Source of the DNA: Ignatzschineria rhizosphaerae
GTDB taxonomy: Bacteria; Pseudomonadota; Gammaproteobacteria; Cardiobacteriales; Wohlfahrtiimonadaceae
DNA: 64,000 bases
Assembly (NCBI RefSeq): GCF_022655595.1
Contig: NZ_CP093379.1
Coordinates: forward strand, 2,678,010-2,742,009
Direction: 5' to 3'
The translations under genes and the position numbers were made by a program. Below are positions 53,136-62,276 of the stretch, piece by piece. Within the stretch, counting starts at the first letter, position 1. Every line of letters starts with the position of its first letter. The notes beneath the pieces were generated by a model. The model was not told where the DNA came from, did not search any database, and worked only from the letters and a program-made list of their open reading frames with translations.

Positions 53136-53687
53136 ATGTCGATTACGTTTGAAGAAGCACAAGATATTATCATTAAGTCAGAAGAGATAATCTCGGCTTC
53201 AGAAATTCAAAATGCATATGATGCAATGGGAAAAGCCATCACATATGATTTAGAGTTGTCAGACCCATTAGTTTTAGTGGTGATGAATGGTGCATTAATC
53301 CCTGCAGGGCAACTTTTGACACGTTTGAATTTTCCATTTCAAATAGGCTACCTGCATGCAACAAGATATAACGGTAAGACTGAAGGTTCACAATTAGAAT
53401 GGGTTGCAAAACCTTCTGTTGATGTGAAAGATCGTGTTGTTCTTTTAATTGAAGATATTTTTGATGAAGGAACCACGTTAAAAGAGATTGTGAATGTTGT
53501 TGAAAATATGGGGGCGCAGGTTGTTTATACGGCCGCTCTTGTGAATAAGCTTCATGATCGTAAGGCAAAAGACTTTAAAGTAAATTATATTGGTGTTGAT
53601 GTGCCTGATCGTTATATATTTGGTTGTGGTATGGACTACCATGAGTATTGGCGTAATCTTCCAGGTATCTGGGCGCTTAAAGAGTAA
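53136..53687 (+). CDS. hpt: Hypoxanthine-guanine phosphoribosyltransferase
   Basis: 183 residues. Phosphoribosyltransferase fold with V-V-M-N-G-A-L-I-P-A-G (pyrophosphate loop) near residue 48 and the PRPP-binding V-L-L-I-E-D-I-F-D-E-G-T-T-L near 107-120; base-site V-P-D-R-Y-I-F-G-C-G-M-D-Y near the end. It salvages hypoxanthine and guanine. Located 57 bases after hemA and 54 before tolB, an unusual neighbourhood. Confidence 0.9.
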   Translation: MSITFEEAQDIIIKSEEIISASEIQNAYDAMGKAITYDLELSDPLVLVVMNGALIPAGQLLTRLNFPFQIGYLHATRYNGKTEGSQLEWVAKPSVDVKDRVVLLIEDIFDEGTTLKEIVNVVENMGAQVVYTAALVNKLHDRKAKDFKVNYIGVDVPDRYIFGCGMDYHEYWRNLPGIWALKE

Positions 53688-53741
53688 GGTGTTATTTAAA
53701 GTTAAAAAATTGGAATGATCTTCAGGAACTAAGGTGAGGGA

Positions 53742-55013
53742 ATGAGCAAAAACATTATTAAAAATATGCAGCAATGGTTATTACTAATGGTTTTCTCATT
53801 AGTTGCTGTGATGAATATGGCAAGTGCGCAGGTGAAGTTAGAGATTGTGAAAGCTTCTAACGAGGCTTATCCTATCGCACTTGTAGATCATGCCACGAAT
53901 AACCAAGCTTTTTTAGAGATCATCAATAATGATCTTCATCGTTCTGGGCGTTTTCTTCCTAAAACAGGGCTTTCAGTGCCAGAGCAGCTAACAACCGTTT
54001 CTCAAGCAGATAGTGGAATTTGGCGCGCTGCAGGTATTAACTTTATCGTGATCATGACGCCAAAAGGTAACATGCTTCAGGTAGATGTGGGTGATACCTT
54101 TAGTCGTACAGTTCGTGCTAGTCGCCAATTTCAATACCTTTCCGATGAAAAGGGTCAAAGAGTTGTAGCACATAAGATTGCCGATTTTATCTATGAAGCA
54201 ATTATTGGTGTGCCGGGATCATTTAGCTCAAAAGTGGCTTATGTTTCTCGTACTAATCGTCATTTCTCATTAGTTGTGGCAGATGCTGATGGGGCTTATC
54301 CGCAAGTTATTTTAGAATCGAACGAGCCAATCTTATCGCCGACATGGTCGCCGGATGGTCGTAAATTAGCTTATGCCTCTTTTGAGAAGAAGCGTAATCA
54401 GATTATTGTTCAAGATCTCTATAGTGGTAATCGTCATGTGGTAATTAGTGAGCCGGGTATTAACTCAGCACCTACTTGGTCGCCAGATGGGACAAGATTA
54501 GCCTTTACACTTTCTCGTGATGGAAATCCTGAGATCTATACCGCTAATATTGATGGTAGCAATTTAAGTCGCTTAACCAATAGTCCTGGGATTGATACAG
54601 AACCTGCTTGGGGGCGTGATGGAATGATCTACTTTACCTCAGATAGAGCGGGTACTCCGCAAGTATATAAAATGCCAGAAAATGGTGGGCCTGCGGTCCG
54701 TGTATCGACTGGTGGTAACTATAATGCCAATGCGACAATTTCAGCAGATGGTAAGCTTTTAGCAATGATGCAGCGTTATCCTGGGCAAGGGTTTGGCATT
54801 GCGTTAATGGACTTAACAACAGGTAAAGTAAAACGTTTAACGAATGGTGGTAAAGATGAAGCCCCGAGTTTCTCGGGTAATAGTCATATGATCCTCTATT
54901 CAGATGGGAGAGGTGGTCTTAAAATCATTTCAACCGATGGTAATGTAGAGCAAAGATTCTACGGTATTGGTTCGGATGTTCGTAAGCCAAGTTGGTCTCC
55001 AAATCTACGATAA
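53742..55013 (+). CDS. tolB: Tol-Pal system protein TolB
   Basis: 423 residues. Sec signal (hydrophobic to A-S-A near residue 29), an N-terminal D1 domain, and a six-bladed beta propeller with repeated P-(T/A)-W-S-P-D-G-(R/T)-(K/R)-L-A and S-D-R-A-G motifs. Periplasmic TolB links Pal to TolA and helps outer-membrane constriction at division. tolQ, tolR and tolA are not upstream; hpt is there instead. Start with GTGAGGG upstream. Confidence 0.95.
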   Translation: MSKNIIKNMQQWLLLMVFSLVAVMNMASAQVKLEIVKASNEAYPIALVDHATNNQAFLEIINNDLHRSGRFLPKTGLSVPEQLTTVSQADSGIWRAAGINFIVIMTPKGNMLQVDVGDTFSRTVRASRQFQYLSDEKGQRVVAHKIADFIYEAIIGVPGSFSSKVAYVSRTNRHFSLVVADADGAYPQVILESNEPILSPTWSPDGRKLAYASFEKKRNQIIVQDLYSGNRHVVISEPGINSAPTWSPDGTRLAFTLSRDGNPEIYTANIDGSNLSRLTNSPGIDTEPAWGRDGMIYFTSDRAGTPQVYKMPENGGPAVRVSTGGNYNANATISADGKLLAMMQRYPGQGFGIALMDLTTGKVKRLTNGGKDEAPSFSGNSHMILYSDGRGGLKIISTDGNVEQRFYGIGSDVRKPSWSPNLR

Positions 55014-55062
55014 AATATTGTAACCAGATTATATTTTAATAACGATTTTTAAGAGGATAGAT

Positions 55063-55563
55063 ATGCGTAAATTAGTGATGAAAGGTGCTGCAGTACTGTT
55101 ATTTGGTTTTGTTGCAGCTGCTTGTTCAACAACAGGTAACAATAACGCGGCAGGTACAGATGGATTTGGGAATGGGGTTGGATATGGCGAAGGGCCTGCG
55201 AGTACCTATTATGATGCTGATTACGGTAAACGTGGTACAGCAGACCGTATTATCTATTTTGATTTTGATTCAGACCGCCTTCGCACGGAATCATATGATG
55301 TGGTAAAAGCCCATGGCGATGAGTTAAGACGTAATCCTAATCGTGGTGTATGGCTTGAAGGACATACAGATGATCGAGGATCTCATGAGTATAATATGGG
55401 GTTAGGTGAGCGCCGTGCAAATAGCGTACGTGACCTTCTTTTACAATCAGGTGCTAATAGTAATCAGATCAAAGTTCGTAGCTATGGTAAAGAGATGCCA
55501 GCAGTATCAGGATACGATGAGCGTGCTTGGGCACAAAATCGTCGTGTAGAGATTGTTTATTAA
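55063..55563 (+). CDS. pal: Peptidoglycan-associated lipoprotein
   Basis: 166 residues, AAGAGG upstream. Signal with lipobox A-A-A-C, then a G/N-rich linker and an OmpA-like domain (about residues 60-166): I-I-Y-F-D-F-D-S-D near the start, L-E-G-H-T-D-D-R-G-S-H-E-Y-N, and N-R-R-V-E-I-V-Y at the end. It tethers the outer membrane to peptidoglycan and binds TolB. 49 bases after tolB; no cpoB follows. Confidence 0.95.
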   Translation: MRKLVMKGAAVLLFGFVAAACSTTGNNNAAGTDGFGNGVGYGEGPASTYYDADYGKRGTADRIIYFDFDSDRLRTESYDVVKAHGDELRRNPNRGVWLEGHTDDRGSHEYNMGLGERRANSVRDLLLQSGANSNQIKVRSYGKEMPAVSGYDERAWAQNRRVEIVY

Positions 55564-55607
55564 TCTTGATGTTCGGAAAAATATTGCGAATTAAAAGATC
55601 CTAATAT

Positions 55608-55645
55608 AAGCACCTATATCTGTTGTGTATAGGTGCTTTTCCTCT
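55608..55645 (+). terminator. tolB-pal terminator
   Basis: AAGCACCTATA (55608-55618) and TATAGGTGCTT (55628-55638), followed by TTCCTCTTTTT. Confidence 0.8.
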
Positions 55646-55666
55646 TTTTAGATTAGGAAGAAAGTT

Positions 55667-57409
55667 GTGGTTAAAAACGAGAGTTTTCAGTTATATAGAC
55701 GAATATTATCTTACTCCTTTAAATACCCTGCTATTTTAATAGCCGCATTAACATGTGTGATCTTAGGGGGATTTGCGGAGGCGGGGTTATTTTGGTTATT
55801 AAAACCCATATTAGATGAAGGGTTTGTTCAGAAAAATTCGCTCTTTATTAAGGTTATGCCGTGGCTTGTGGTGGGCGCCTTTGTTTGTACGAGTACATTG
55901 AGTTTTGCCGGTAGTTTTGGAATGCAGTGGATTTCTCAAAGAGTAATTACGCTTCTTCGCCTTCAAATGTATAACAAGATGCTGCATTTACCGCAAACAG
56001 AGTATGACAAGCATTCAACGGGATATTTTATCTCTAAATTAACCTTTGATATTGCGCAGCTCATGGCGGTCAGTTCAATGACATTAGTCTCTATTATTAA
56101 AGATAGCGCAATGATTATTGGTTTGATAGCGGTGATGTTTTTTAGTAGTTGGAAAATTACACTATTAGTTTTCCTAATGGCGCCGGTCCTTTATATTGTG
56201 CTTCGCTATGTTTCTAAAAGATTGCGGGGTATTGCGCGTAGAATGCAAGAGCATATGGGGGAGTTTAATCATATTTTAGAAGAGGGTATTCGGGGTCAAA
56301 AAGAGATTAAGCTCTTCAATGCCTATGAGCGCATGGATTCTCAATTTGCAAAAGTTAATAAGCACTTGCGTCAATTAAGTATGAAGAGTTTGGTGGCAAG
56401 CCAGATGGCAAGCCCTATCTCGCAGGTTTTTTTAGTGCTCTTTATTGCCGTTGTGATTTGGTATGCTTCAAGCCAAGCATCCGCTGATGAGATTACGATC
56501 GGAAGCTTTTTATCACTTTTAGCGGCGATGGTGGGGATGTTGACGCCGATTAAGCGATTAGTGAGCGTGAATGAAGCGCTGCAAAGAGGCGCTGCAGGAG
56601 CTGAGAGTGTTTTTGCAATTTTAGATGCAGATGCAGAGGTGGATAAGGGCATTGAAAAACTTGATAAGATTCAAGGAAAAATTGAATTTAAGAATGTGAA
56701 ATTCCGTTATGAAGGAAGTAATGAACTTGCAATTAAAGGGATCTCTTTAGAAATCACACCTAAAGAGACCGTTGCGCTAGTTGGGGCTTCTGGGAGTGGG
56801 AAAAGTACATTTGCTAATCTTTTATCTCGTTTTTATATCCCAACAGAAGGGGAGATTACCTTAGATGGTCATAATATTAATGACATTAATCTAGATAATT
56901 ATCGCTCTCATGTGGGATATGTCGGGCAACATGTTATTTTATTTGCAGATACGATTGCCAATAATATTAGCTTTGGTAATAAAACCTTTACTCGAAAAGA
57001 GATTGAGCAAGCAGCGAAATACGCTAATGCCAGTGATTTTATTGAAGCCTTGCCAGATGGTTATGATACGATTATAGGTGAGAATGGAACGAAGCTCTCA
57101 GGAGGGCAGCGTCAACGTATTGCCATTGCAAGAGCGCTTTTAAAAGATGCACCTATTTTAATTTTTGATGAAGCAACGAGTAGTTTAGATAACGAGAGTG
57201 AGTATGCGATTCAAAAAGCACTAAAAGTATTAAGTGCTGAGAAAACGACCATTATTATCGCTCATAGATTGTCAACGATCGAACATGCAGATAAGATTGT
57301 AGTATTTAGCCATGGAGAGATCGTGGAAGTGGGGGATCATCGCTCGCTTTTAGAAAAAGATGGCTATTATGCAAAATTATATCGAGTCGATAAAGATGAA
57401 TTATCGTGA
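55667..57409 (+). CDS. msbA: Lipid A export ABC transporter MsbA
   Basis: 580 residues, GTG start with AGGAAG six bases upstream. Six transmembrane helices (about residues 20-310), then the ATPase domain with Walker A G-A-S-G-S-G-K-S-T near 372, Q-loop V-G-Y-V-G-Q, signature L-S-G-G-Q-R-Q-R near 477 and Walker B I-L-I-F-D-E-A-T-S-S-L-D near 498. Length and sequence fit MsbA, which flips core-lipid A across the inner membrane before the Lpt machine takes over. lpxK, its usual partner, is not adjacent. Confidence 0.92.
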   Translation: MVKNESFQLYRRILSYSFKYPAILIAALTCVILGGFAEAGLFWLLKPILDEGFVQKNSLFIKVMPWLVVGAFVCTSTLSFAGSFGMQWISQRVITLLRLQMYNKMLHLPQTEYDKHSTGYFISKLTFDIAQLMAVSSMTLVSIIKDSAMIIGLIAVMFFSSWKITLLVFLMAPVLYIVLRYVSKRLRGIARRMQEHMGEFNHILEEGIRGQKEIKLFNAYERMDSQFAKVNKHLRQLSMKSLVASQMASPISQVFLVLFIAVVIWYASSQASADEITIGSFLSLLAAMVGMLTPIKRLVSVNEALQRGAAGAESVFAILDADAEVDKGIEKLDKIQGKIEFKNVKFRYEGSNELAIKGISLEITPKETVALVGASGSGKSTFANLLSRFYIPTEGEITLDGHNINDINLDNYRSHVGYVGQHVILFADTIANNISFGNKTFTRKEIEQAAKYANASDFIEALPDGYDTIIGENGTKLSGGQRQRIAIARALLKDAPILIFDEATSSLDNESEYAIQKALKVLSAEKTTIIIAHRLSTIEHADKIVVFSHGEIVEVGDHRSLLEKDGYYAKLYRVDKDELS

Positions 57410-57545
57410 TTATTTTATAAATCACAATAATACAAAAAATTGAGTTTGTATTAAAAATCCCACAATGTTGGAATTTTGATGCAAATATGTATCAATTCTA
57501 ATAAAAATGAGATATGATTAACCCGTTAGTTTGTATTATTTGAAG

Positions 57546-57557
57546 GTAACTTGTTAC
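57546..57557. promoter_or_regulatory. Palindrome upstream of the OmpA-domain gene
   Basis: GTAAC-TT-GTTAC lies 50 bases before the ribosome site in a 197-bp leader. It could be a regulator site or an RNA stem; no regulator is identified. Confidence 0.3.
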
Positions 57558-57606
57558 AACTGTCTGTAATACATTTATTTTAATTAGTAATTAAGTGGAG
57601 ACTTAT

Positions 57607-58137
57607 ATGAAAAAGCAATTAATTATTGCTGCATTAGCAGGTCTATTCGCGACTTCTACAGCTGTAGCAGCGACAGATTCGTTAATTGATAGACAAGGTG
57701 AATTTGTAAGAGATCGTCAAAATGACTGCGTATTAGTTAAAGATGGTGTTCCAGGATGTGGAATCGTTATCCAAGATTTAACTTTCTCAGCAGATACATT
57801 CTTTGATTTTGATAAATCAACAATTCGTCCACAAGGTCGTGAGTTACTTAACAAAGTAGCTGCTGAACTTGTTAAAAACGCAGCAGACGTAAGATCAATT
57901 GAACTTACAGGTCACACTGACTCAACAGGTCGCGCTGAGTACAACCAAGGTCTTTCAGATCGTCGTGCTAACGCAGTACGTAACTACTTAATCGAGAAAG
58001 GTGTTAACCCTTCAGTGATTACAGCTAAAGGTGAAGGCATCAGCTACACATTCGACAACGCAACAGCTGAAGGCCGTGCGAAAAACCGTCGTGTTGATGT
58101 AAAAATCACTGCAGTTAGAGAAGTTAAAGTAGACTAA
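57607..58137 (+). CDS. Barrel-less OmpA-domain periplasmic protein
   Basis: 176 residues from ATG 57607 (TGGAG six bases upstream; the GTG at 57595 is inside that site). Sec signal ending A-V-A-A near residue 22; a short N-terminal segment with a cysteine pair in N-D-C-V-L-V-K-D-G-V-P-G-C; then an OmpA-like peptidoglycan-binding domain (F-D-F-D-K-S-T-I-R-P, E-L-T-G-H-T-D-S-T-G, N-R-R-V-D-V). No eight-strand barrel and no lipobox. Codon use is strongly biased, as in abundant proteins. Resembles OmpA-C-domain proteins that stabilise the envelope. Confidence 0.82.
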   Translation: MKKQLIIAALAGLFATSTAVAATDSLIDRQGEFVRDRQNDCVLVKDGVPGCGIVIQDLTFSADTFFDFDKSTIRPQGRELLNKVAAELVKNAADVRSIELTGHTDSTGRAEYNQGLSDRRANAVRNYLIEKGVNPSVITAKGEGISYTFDNATAEGRAKNRRVDVKITAVREVKVD

Positions 58138-58164
58138 TTTTTAGTCTCTCTAGAATCAAAAAAA

Positions 58165-58190
58165 AGCACTCTTTTTAGAGTGCTTTTTTA
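58165..58190 (+). terminator. Terminator of the OmpA-domain gene
   Basis: AGCACTCT (58165-58172) and AGAGTGCT (58177-58184) with a four-T loop and five T following. Confidence 0.9.
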
Positions 58191-58236
58191 TTTGGAAATC
58201 TATCGAGATAGTTTTATCTCTATAAATAAAATAAGG

Positions 58237-58435
58237 GATGCGCCCCGTAGTAGTCGGTTGCAATTCACCAAGACTCTTGAACGCGTACGTTCAAGTGGAT
58301 ACCTTATAGGCCTCTTTAGGCTTCTGAACTAAATCAGCTTGCACACCAAGATCTAATATCGGCGATCCAAAGTATAAAAATTAGGATCAAGAGGTGTATG
58401 GTGAAAAAAACGCTCGTACATAACAGGAACGCATC
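58237..58435 (-). ncRNA. ssrS: Candidate 6S RNA
   Basis: Read on the reverse strand, the order of conserved blocks fits gammaproteobacterial 6S RNA: GCCGATATT, then TTGGTGTG, then AGAAGCCT, then the stem CTTGAAC...GTTCAAG. GATGCG (58435-58430) can pair with CGCATC (58242-58237) plus neighbouring G-U and C-G pairs as the closing stem, giving about 199 nt. A second arm pairing (CTCTTGA with TCAAGAG) matches the rearranged form seen on pRNA release. 6S RNA binds sigma-70 RNA polymerase in stationary phase. Ends are approximate and no clear promoter is seen; the 5' arm overlaps the comF terminator. Confidence 0.6.
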
Positions 58436-58466
58436 AACACTAGTTTTACATAGCTAGCGTTTTTTT
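58404..58466 (-). terminator. comF terminator with long loop
   Basis: AAAAAAACGCT (58404-58414) and AGCGTTTTTTT (58456-58466) form an 11-bp perfect stem around a 41-base loop, six bases after the comF stop. The symmetry allows use on both strands. Its loop holds the proposed 5' end of the 6S RNA, so the two must be processed or folded exclusively. Confidence 0.5.
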
Positions 58467-58471
58467 TCAAA

Positions 58472-59164
58472 CTACGATTGCGCAATAAATAACCCAAAGA
58501 GTTGTTTTGTTTGAGGATTGTTCAATTTATCAAGTGCCATTTCAAAAGAGCGGCCAGTCGTAATCACATCATCTATCAATAAGATAGACTCTAAAGGCGC
58601 TTTAGAATTGTGGCGATAATTGATTGAGAAATGATCTTGTAAATTATAGAGCCGCTCTTGCCTTGATAGCTCTACTTGTGGGATAGAGAAGGCCGATTTT
58701 AGTAGGTAGTTTGGATCATAAGGGAGTCCGCTAAGCTTTGAGAGATCTTGGGCAATCAGTGCTACAGGATTATAACCTCTTTTAGCGACCCGTAAACGGC
58801 CGCTAGGCATTGGAATGATCGTAGTTTTAGAAGGTAAGCTCTGAAAGAAAATCTTATGCTGTTGCCAGATAATTTGGCTGATGGTTGTGGCAAGATAGGG
58901 CTTTAAAGAAAACTTTAATTGTTGAATAATTTGTTTGATGGGTGCTTCATATTGGAAGGTAATATGGATATTTTGGAGTTTTGGGTAATGTTTTTTGCAT
59001 AAATGACACAGAAACTGGCCGAGTGTATCGCAAAAGATACATTTTTTAGGGGGAGATTTTAAGAGAAAAAAGTATTTATTACAAAGATTATAATTAATAT
59101 TTCTCTCTATTTTTAATTGGCAGACGGCGCAAAATCTTGGGATTAAATAATCGAGTATAATCAT
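58472..59164 (-). CDS. comF: ComF-family phosphoribosyltransferase-like protein
   Basis: 230 residues. N-terminal double zinc-finger-like cysteine pairs (F-C-A-V-C, C-I-F-C, C-H-L-C), then I-P-M-P-S-G-R-L-R-V-A-K-R-G-Y-N-P near residue 118 and the PRT loop S-I-L-L-I-D-D-V-I-T-T-G-R-S near 190-203. ComF/GntX proteins act in natural transformation in some genera, helping ssDNA handling after uptake. Alone on this strand; sbcB and an EEP nuclease follow further upstream. Confidence 0.88.
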   Translation of the reverse strand: MIILDYLIPRFCAVCQLKIERNINYNLCNKYFFLLKSPPKKCIFCDTLGQFLCHLCKKHYPKLQNIHITFQYEAPIKQIIQQLKFSLKPYLATTISQIIWQQHKIFFQSLPSKTTIIPMPSGRLRVAKRGYNPVALIAQDLSKLSGLPYDPNYLLKSAFSIPQVELSRQERLYNLQDHFSINYRHNSKAPLESILLIDDVITTGRSFEMALDKLNNPQTKQLFGLFIAQS

Positions 59165-59217
59165 TAAAAAGCCTCTAATGATCTTTTAAGATATAAAATG
59201 TCTTGACAGTAAGACAA

Positions 59218-60063
59218 TCAAAAATAAATTTCTACGGAGATTGGGTCGTGATCAGAGAATCGATAAGTTGATTTAAGGTTAGTATTAATATGATGGATTT
59301 GTGGATGATTAAAAGAGATCGCATCTGAGAGTAAAATATAATCAATGGCAACAGGGCAATTACGATGCTTTGTGGTATAGAGTCTAGCTTGATATTGAGA
59401 CCAAATAGAGGTCATTTTATTGTCTAGGAGTAGCTTTAATGTATCGCTGTTAGGCGTATCATTAAAATCGCCCATAATCACGACAGGCATATCACTAGGT
59501 AATTGCTGACAATGCTCTTTAATTATTAAAGCTTGCTCGTTACGTTGTTTTTTTGCCAGTTTTTTCTCTTGGTTAGTGCGAGAGTTTTGTGATTTTAAGT
59601 GGCAATTTATGAGCGTCAGTTGCTTTTGTCCCTTTTCAATAATGATCACAAGAGGGTTGCGAGAAGGCCTAAATTGTAATGTTTCATCGCCAGTAAACGC
59701 CGGATCATTAGTGCCTATCTCATATTTTTGTAATAGTCGAATATGGGTGCGAATTAAAAAAGCAGGGCGAATATTAAAATCGTGAGCGCCGCCTGTGGAG
59801 TTTTTTAAAGGCGCAATATCGACATATTGATATGCCACCCCTGTTTTAGCGTAGAGCATTTCAATTAAGATTAAGGCAACCTCTGCGGTGGCAAAATTCT
59901 CTTTATTAACCGCTTCTGAACCTATTTCTTGCAAGGCAATAACATCTGGTAATGCGAGTTCGTGACTGAGGGCATGAATGAAATTATCGATTTTATGTAA
60001 TGCAGAGTGCTCATTGAGATTTTGCAGATTGCACGAGGCAATATTTAAAGGGAGCTTTGTCAC
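59218..60063 (-). CDS. Endonuclease/exonuclease/phosphatase-family protein
   Basis: 281 residues. EEP fold motifs: N-I-A-S-C-N-L-Q-N-L at the start, I-A-L-Q-E-I-G-S-E (metal-binding Glu) near residue 45, N-C-H-L-K-S near 157, G-D-F-N-D-T-P-N-S-D near 200 and the catalytic S-D-H-D-P-I near the end. It lacks a signal peptide, so it is probably cytoplasmic. Stop of sbcB overlaps its start by four bases (60060-60063), so the two are coupled. Substrate could be DNA or a phosphorylated small molecule. Confidence 0.82.
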   Translation of the reverse strand: MTKLPLNIASCNLQNLNEHSALHKIDNFIHALSHELALPDVIALQEIGSEAVNKENFATAEVALILIEMLYAKTGVAYQYVDIAPLKNSTGGAHDFNIRPAFLIRTHIRLLQKYEIGTNDPAFTGDETLQFRPSRNPLVIIIEKGQKQLTLINCHLKSQNSRTNQEKKLAKKQRNEQALIIKEHCQQLPSDMPVVIMGDFNDTPNSDTLKLLLDNKMTSIWSQYQARLYTTKHRNCPVAIDYILLSDAISFNHPQIHHINTNLKSTYRFSDHDPISVEIYF

Positions 60064-61472
60064 AGATACTCACTTTTAATGGATTCTAATAGGCTAATTT
60101 TATTAGAATCTTGAGCCTCAATCGCACTCTTTAGGAGTGTTTCATATTTTGGCTGATATTTGTGTTTATAATATTCTCGTTTCATCGAGAGATATCGTTT
60201 CCAATCCTCTTTTTCATCTTCAAAAAGCGTCTCGAAATAATTGCGTGCACGATAAATAAAGAGTAGCGGTAGCACTCTTGGGTCATGAAAGTAAAAATCA
60301 TAATTTAAGAGTTCCTCACCATTCATTTTAGGAATAAGATCCATTTGCTGGCGATCACTACGTTCGAAAAAACCTTGATAAAGAAGTGATTCCACCGGTT
60401 CATTATGGGGATCTGACTCGTAGTTTCTAGGTGTTTGGTATATTTCAAAGATTTTTGAGAGAACGGCTTCCTTATGGCTGCTGAGTAATTCAAAGTTTTT
60501 ACGACAATGTGCTTCGTCAATAGTATGGGTTGCCATTGTGGGTAATAATTTTGTGGTTGCTAAAATAGGGCATTTATTAAGGTGAATGCCTTTTAGCGGG
60601 ATCCTCGCCTCCCCTTCAGGGAGATCCGCTGTTGGGGTATACATTTTTTCTCGAATTTTGGATGCGTTTAATGTGAGTATGCCTGAGATATCTCCCATTA
60701 AGTCAATGCTAATGAGCTCATTTTTATTATGAGGATTAAAGAGCATTGGCATAATCATGGAGAGGTTATTGCGCGCTTGTCCAAACATGCCGGAAATATG
60801 TAGCAAAGGGGTTAAGTTTTGGAGGTCAATAAGGTTATTAAGATCTCTTGCTCGGCGGTGTTTAAAGTAGTACTCAAAGAGTTTAGGCTGTTTTTGTTGA
60901 ATTAGCTTCGCCATAGCAATTGTGGCGTACACATCACTTAGGGCGTCATGGGCTTTTTCATGCTCGAGTTGATTGACTTTAGCGAGATTCTCAAGCTTGA
61001 GGTTCACAATTCCATCTTCATCACTTGGCCAATGAATACCTTCAGGGCGAAAGGCATGCGTTGCTCTGACGACATCTAGTAAATCCCAGCGAGAGTTACC
61101 ATTTTGCCAATGATGGGCATAAGGGTCTAAAAAGTTACGATAAAAGAGGTAGCGAATCATTTCATCATCAAAACGAATGCTGTTATATCCCAAGATGCAG
61201 GTATTTGGGGTAGAGAATTCTTCATGAATTCTTGCTGCAAATTCTGCTTCAGGCACCCCTTTTTCTAAAGCCTCTTGCGGTGTTATTCCGGTAATAAGGA
61301 TTGATTCAGGATCAGGAATATAGTCTTTAGGCGGCTGGCAATAAATATTGATAGGGTCTCCTACAATATTAAAGTTAGCATCGGTTCGAATACCAGCAAA
61401 TTGCGCAATGCGATCTTCTTTTGGATTGAGACCAAAAGTTTCAAGGTCATAGAAAAAGAAGGTCGAATTCAT
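60060..61472 (-). CDS. sbcB: Exodeoxyribonuclease I
   Basis: 470 residues, close to E. coli ExoI (475). DEDDh exonuclease domain with F-F-Y-D-L-E-T-F-G-L-N-P at residues 5-16, Y-N-S-I-R-F-D-D-E near 112, and H-D-A-L-S-D-V-Y-A near 180, followed by the SH3-like and helical C-terminal domains (P-L-L-H-I-S-G-M). It degrades ssDNA 3' to 5' and works in recombination and mismatch repair. Confidence 0.95.
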   Translation of the reverse strand: MNSTFFFYDLETFGLNPKEDRIAQFAGIRTDANFNIVGDPINIYCQPPKDYIPDPESILITGITPQEALEKGVPEAEFAARIHEEFSTPNTCILGYNSIRFDDEMIRYLFYRNFLDPYAHHWQNGNSRWDLLDVVRATHAFRPEGIHWPSDEDGIVNLKLENLAKVNQLEHEKAHDALSDVYATIAMAKLIQQKQPKLFEYYFKHRRARDLNNLIDLQNLTPLLHISGMFGQARNNLSMIMPMLFNPHNKNELISIDLMGDISGILTLNASKIREKMYTPTADLPEGEARIPLKGIHLNKCPILATTKLLPTMATHTIDEAHCRKNFELLSSHKEAVLSKIFEIYQTPRNYESDPHNEPVESLLYQGFFERSDRQQMDLIPKMNGEELLNYDFYFHDPRVLPLLFIYRARNYFETLFEDEKEDWKRYLSMKREYYKHKYQPKYETLLKSAIEAQDSNKISLLESIKSEYL

Positions 61473-61551
61473 AAGTAGTGTCCTTTATCGATTAAAGTGA
61501 GCAATCTTAGAGAGATCTCGTTTATTGCTCAGGTTGATCTTAGAGATTGAT

Positions 61552-62274
61552 CTATAGTGAGAAATTTTCACCAAGATATACGCGGCGAACATCTTCATGG
61601 TTGAGAAGCAGTTCTGTATCACCTTCTGCAATCACGGTACCGGCGCTTAATATATAGGATCTTTCACAGATTGAGAGGGTTTCACGGATATTATGATCGG
61701 TGATTAAAATGCCGATACCGCGTTCAGAGAGCTCCACAATGATCGATTGAATATCCGCTACAGAAAGAGGGTCAACTCCTGCAAATGGCTCATCAAGGAG
61801 GAGAAATTTAGGATTTAAAGCTAAACTTCTCGCAATTTCCACGCGGCGTCTCTCTCCGCCAGAAAGAGAGATCCCCAAAGAGTCGGCAATATGGGTAATT
61901 TTAAAGTCTTCTAGCAGCTGATCTGCTAACTCTTCTTGGGCATCTTTGCTCAGGTCTTGACGGGTTTGGCAAATCGCTAAGATATTATCTCGGCTACTCA
62001 TTTTTCGAAAAATAGAAGCCTCTTGGGGAAGGTAGCCAATACCCAGTTTTGCTCTTTCGTGCATTGGGCTTTGCGTGATATCTCTATTTTCTAGGAAGAC
62101 TTCCCCTTCATCGGGGGTGATTAAGCCAACGGTCATATAGAAACTTGTTGTTTTTCCGGCACCATTAGGGCCAAGTAGTCCCACAATCTCCCCTTGATTG
62201 ACATGAAAAGAGGCACCGTTAACGACCGTTCGATTTTTAAAGCGCTTAATAAGATTTTGAGTCGTCAGACGCAT
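61552..62274 (-). CDS. lptB: LPS export ABC ATPase LptB
   Basis: 240 residues. Walker [10 protein letters not shown] (residues 35-43), Q-loop [10 protein letters not shown] near 85, signature L-S-G-G-E-R-R-R near 136-143 and Walker [13 protein letters not shown]. The P-Q-E-A-S-I-F-R stretch is diagnostic for LptB. It powers LPS extraction by LptFG. Follows lptA by two bases. Confidence 0.97.
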   Translation of the reverse strand: MRLTTQNLIKRFKNRTVVNGASFHVNQGEIVGLLGPNGAGKTTSFYMTVGLITPDEGEVFLENRDITQSPMHERAKLGIGYLPQEASIFRKMSSRDNILAICQTRQDLSKDAQEELADQLLEDFKITHIADSLGISLSGGERRRVEIARSLALNPKFLLLDEPFAGVDPLSVADIQSIIVELSERGIGILITDHNIRETLSICERSYILSAGTVIAEGDTELLLNHEDVRRVYLGENFSL

Positions 62275-62276
62275 AA

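Noticed and set aside
58334-58346. 13-base match (AAATCAGCTTGCA) between the 6S candidate and the dispersed repeat
   Set aside because: The similarity does not extend beyond these bases and the inverted termini are absent, so I do not count it as a fifth repeat copy.
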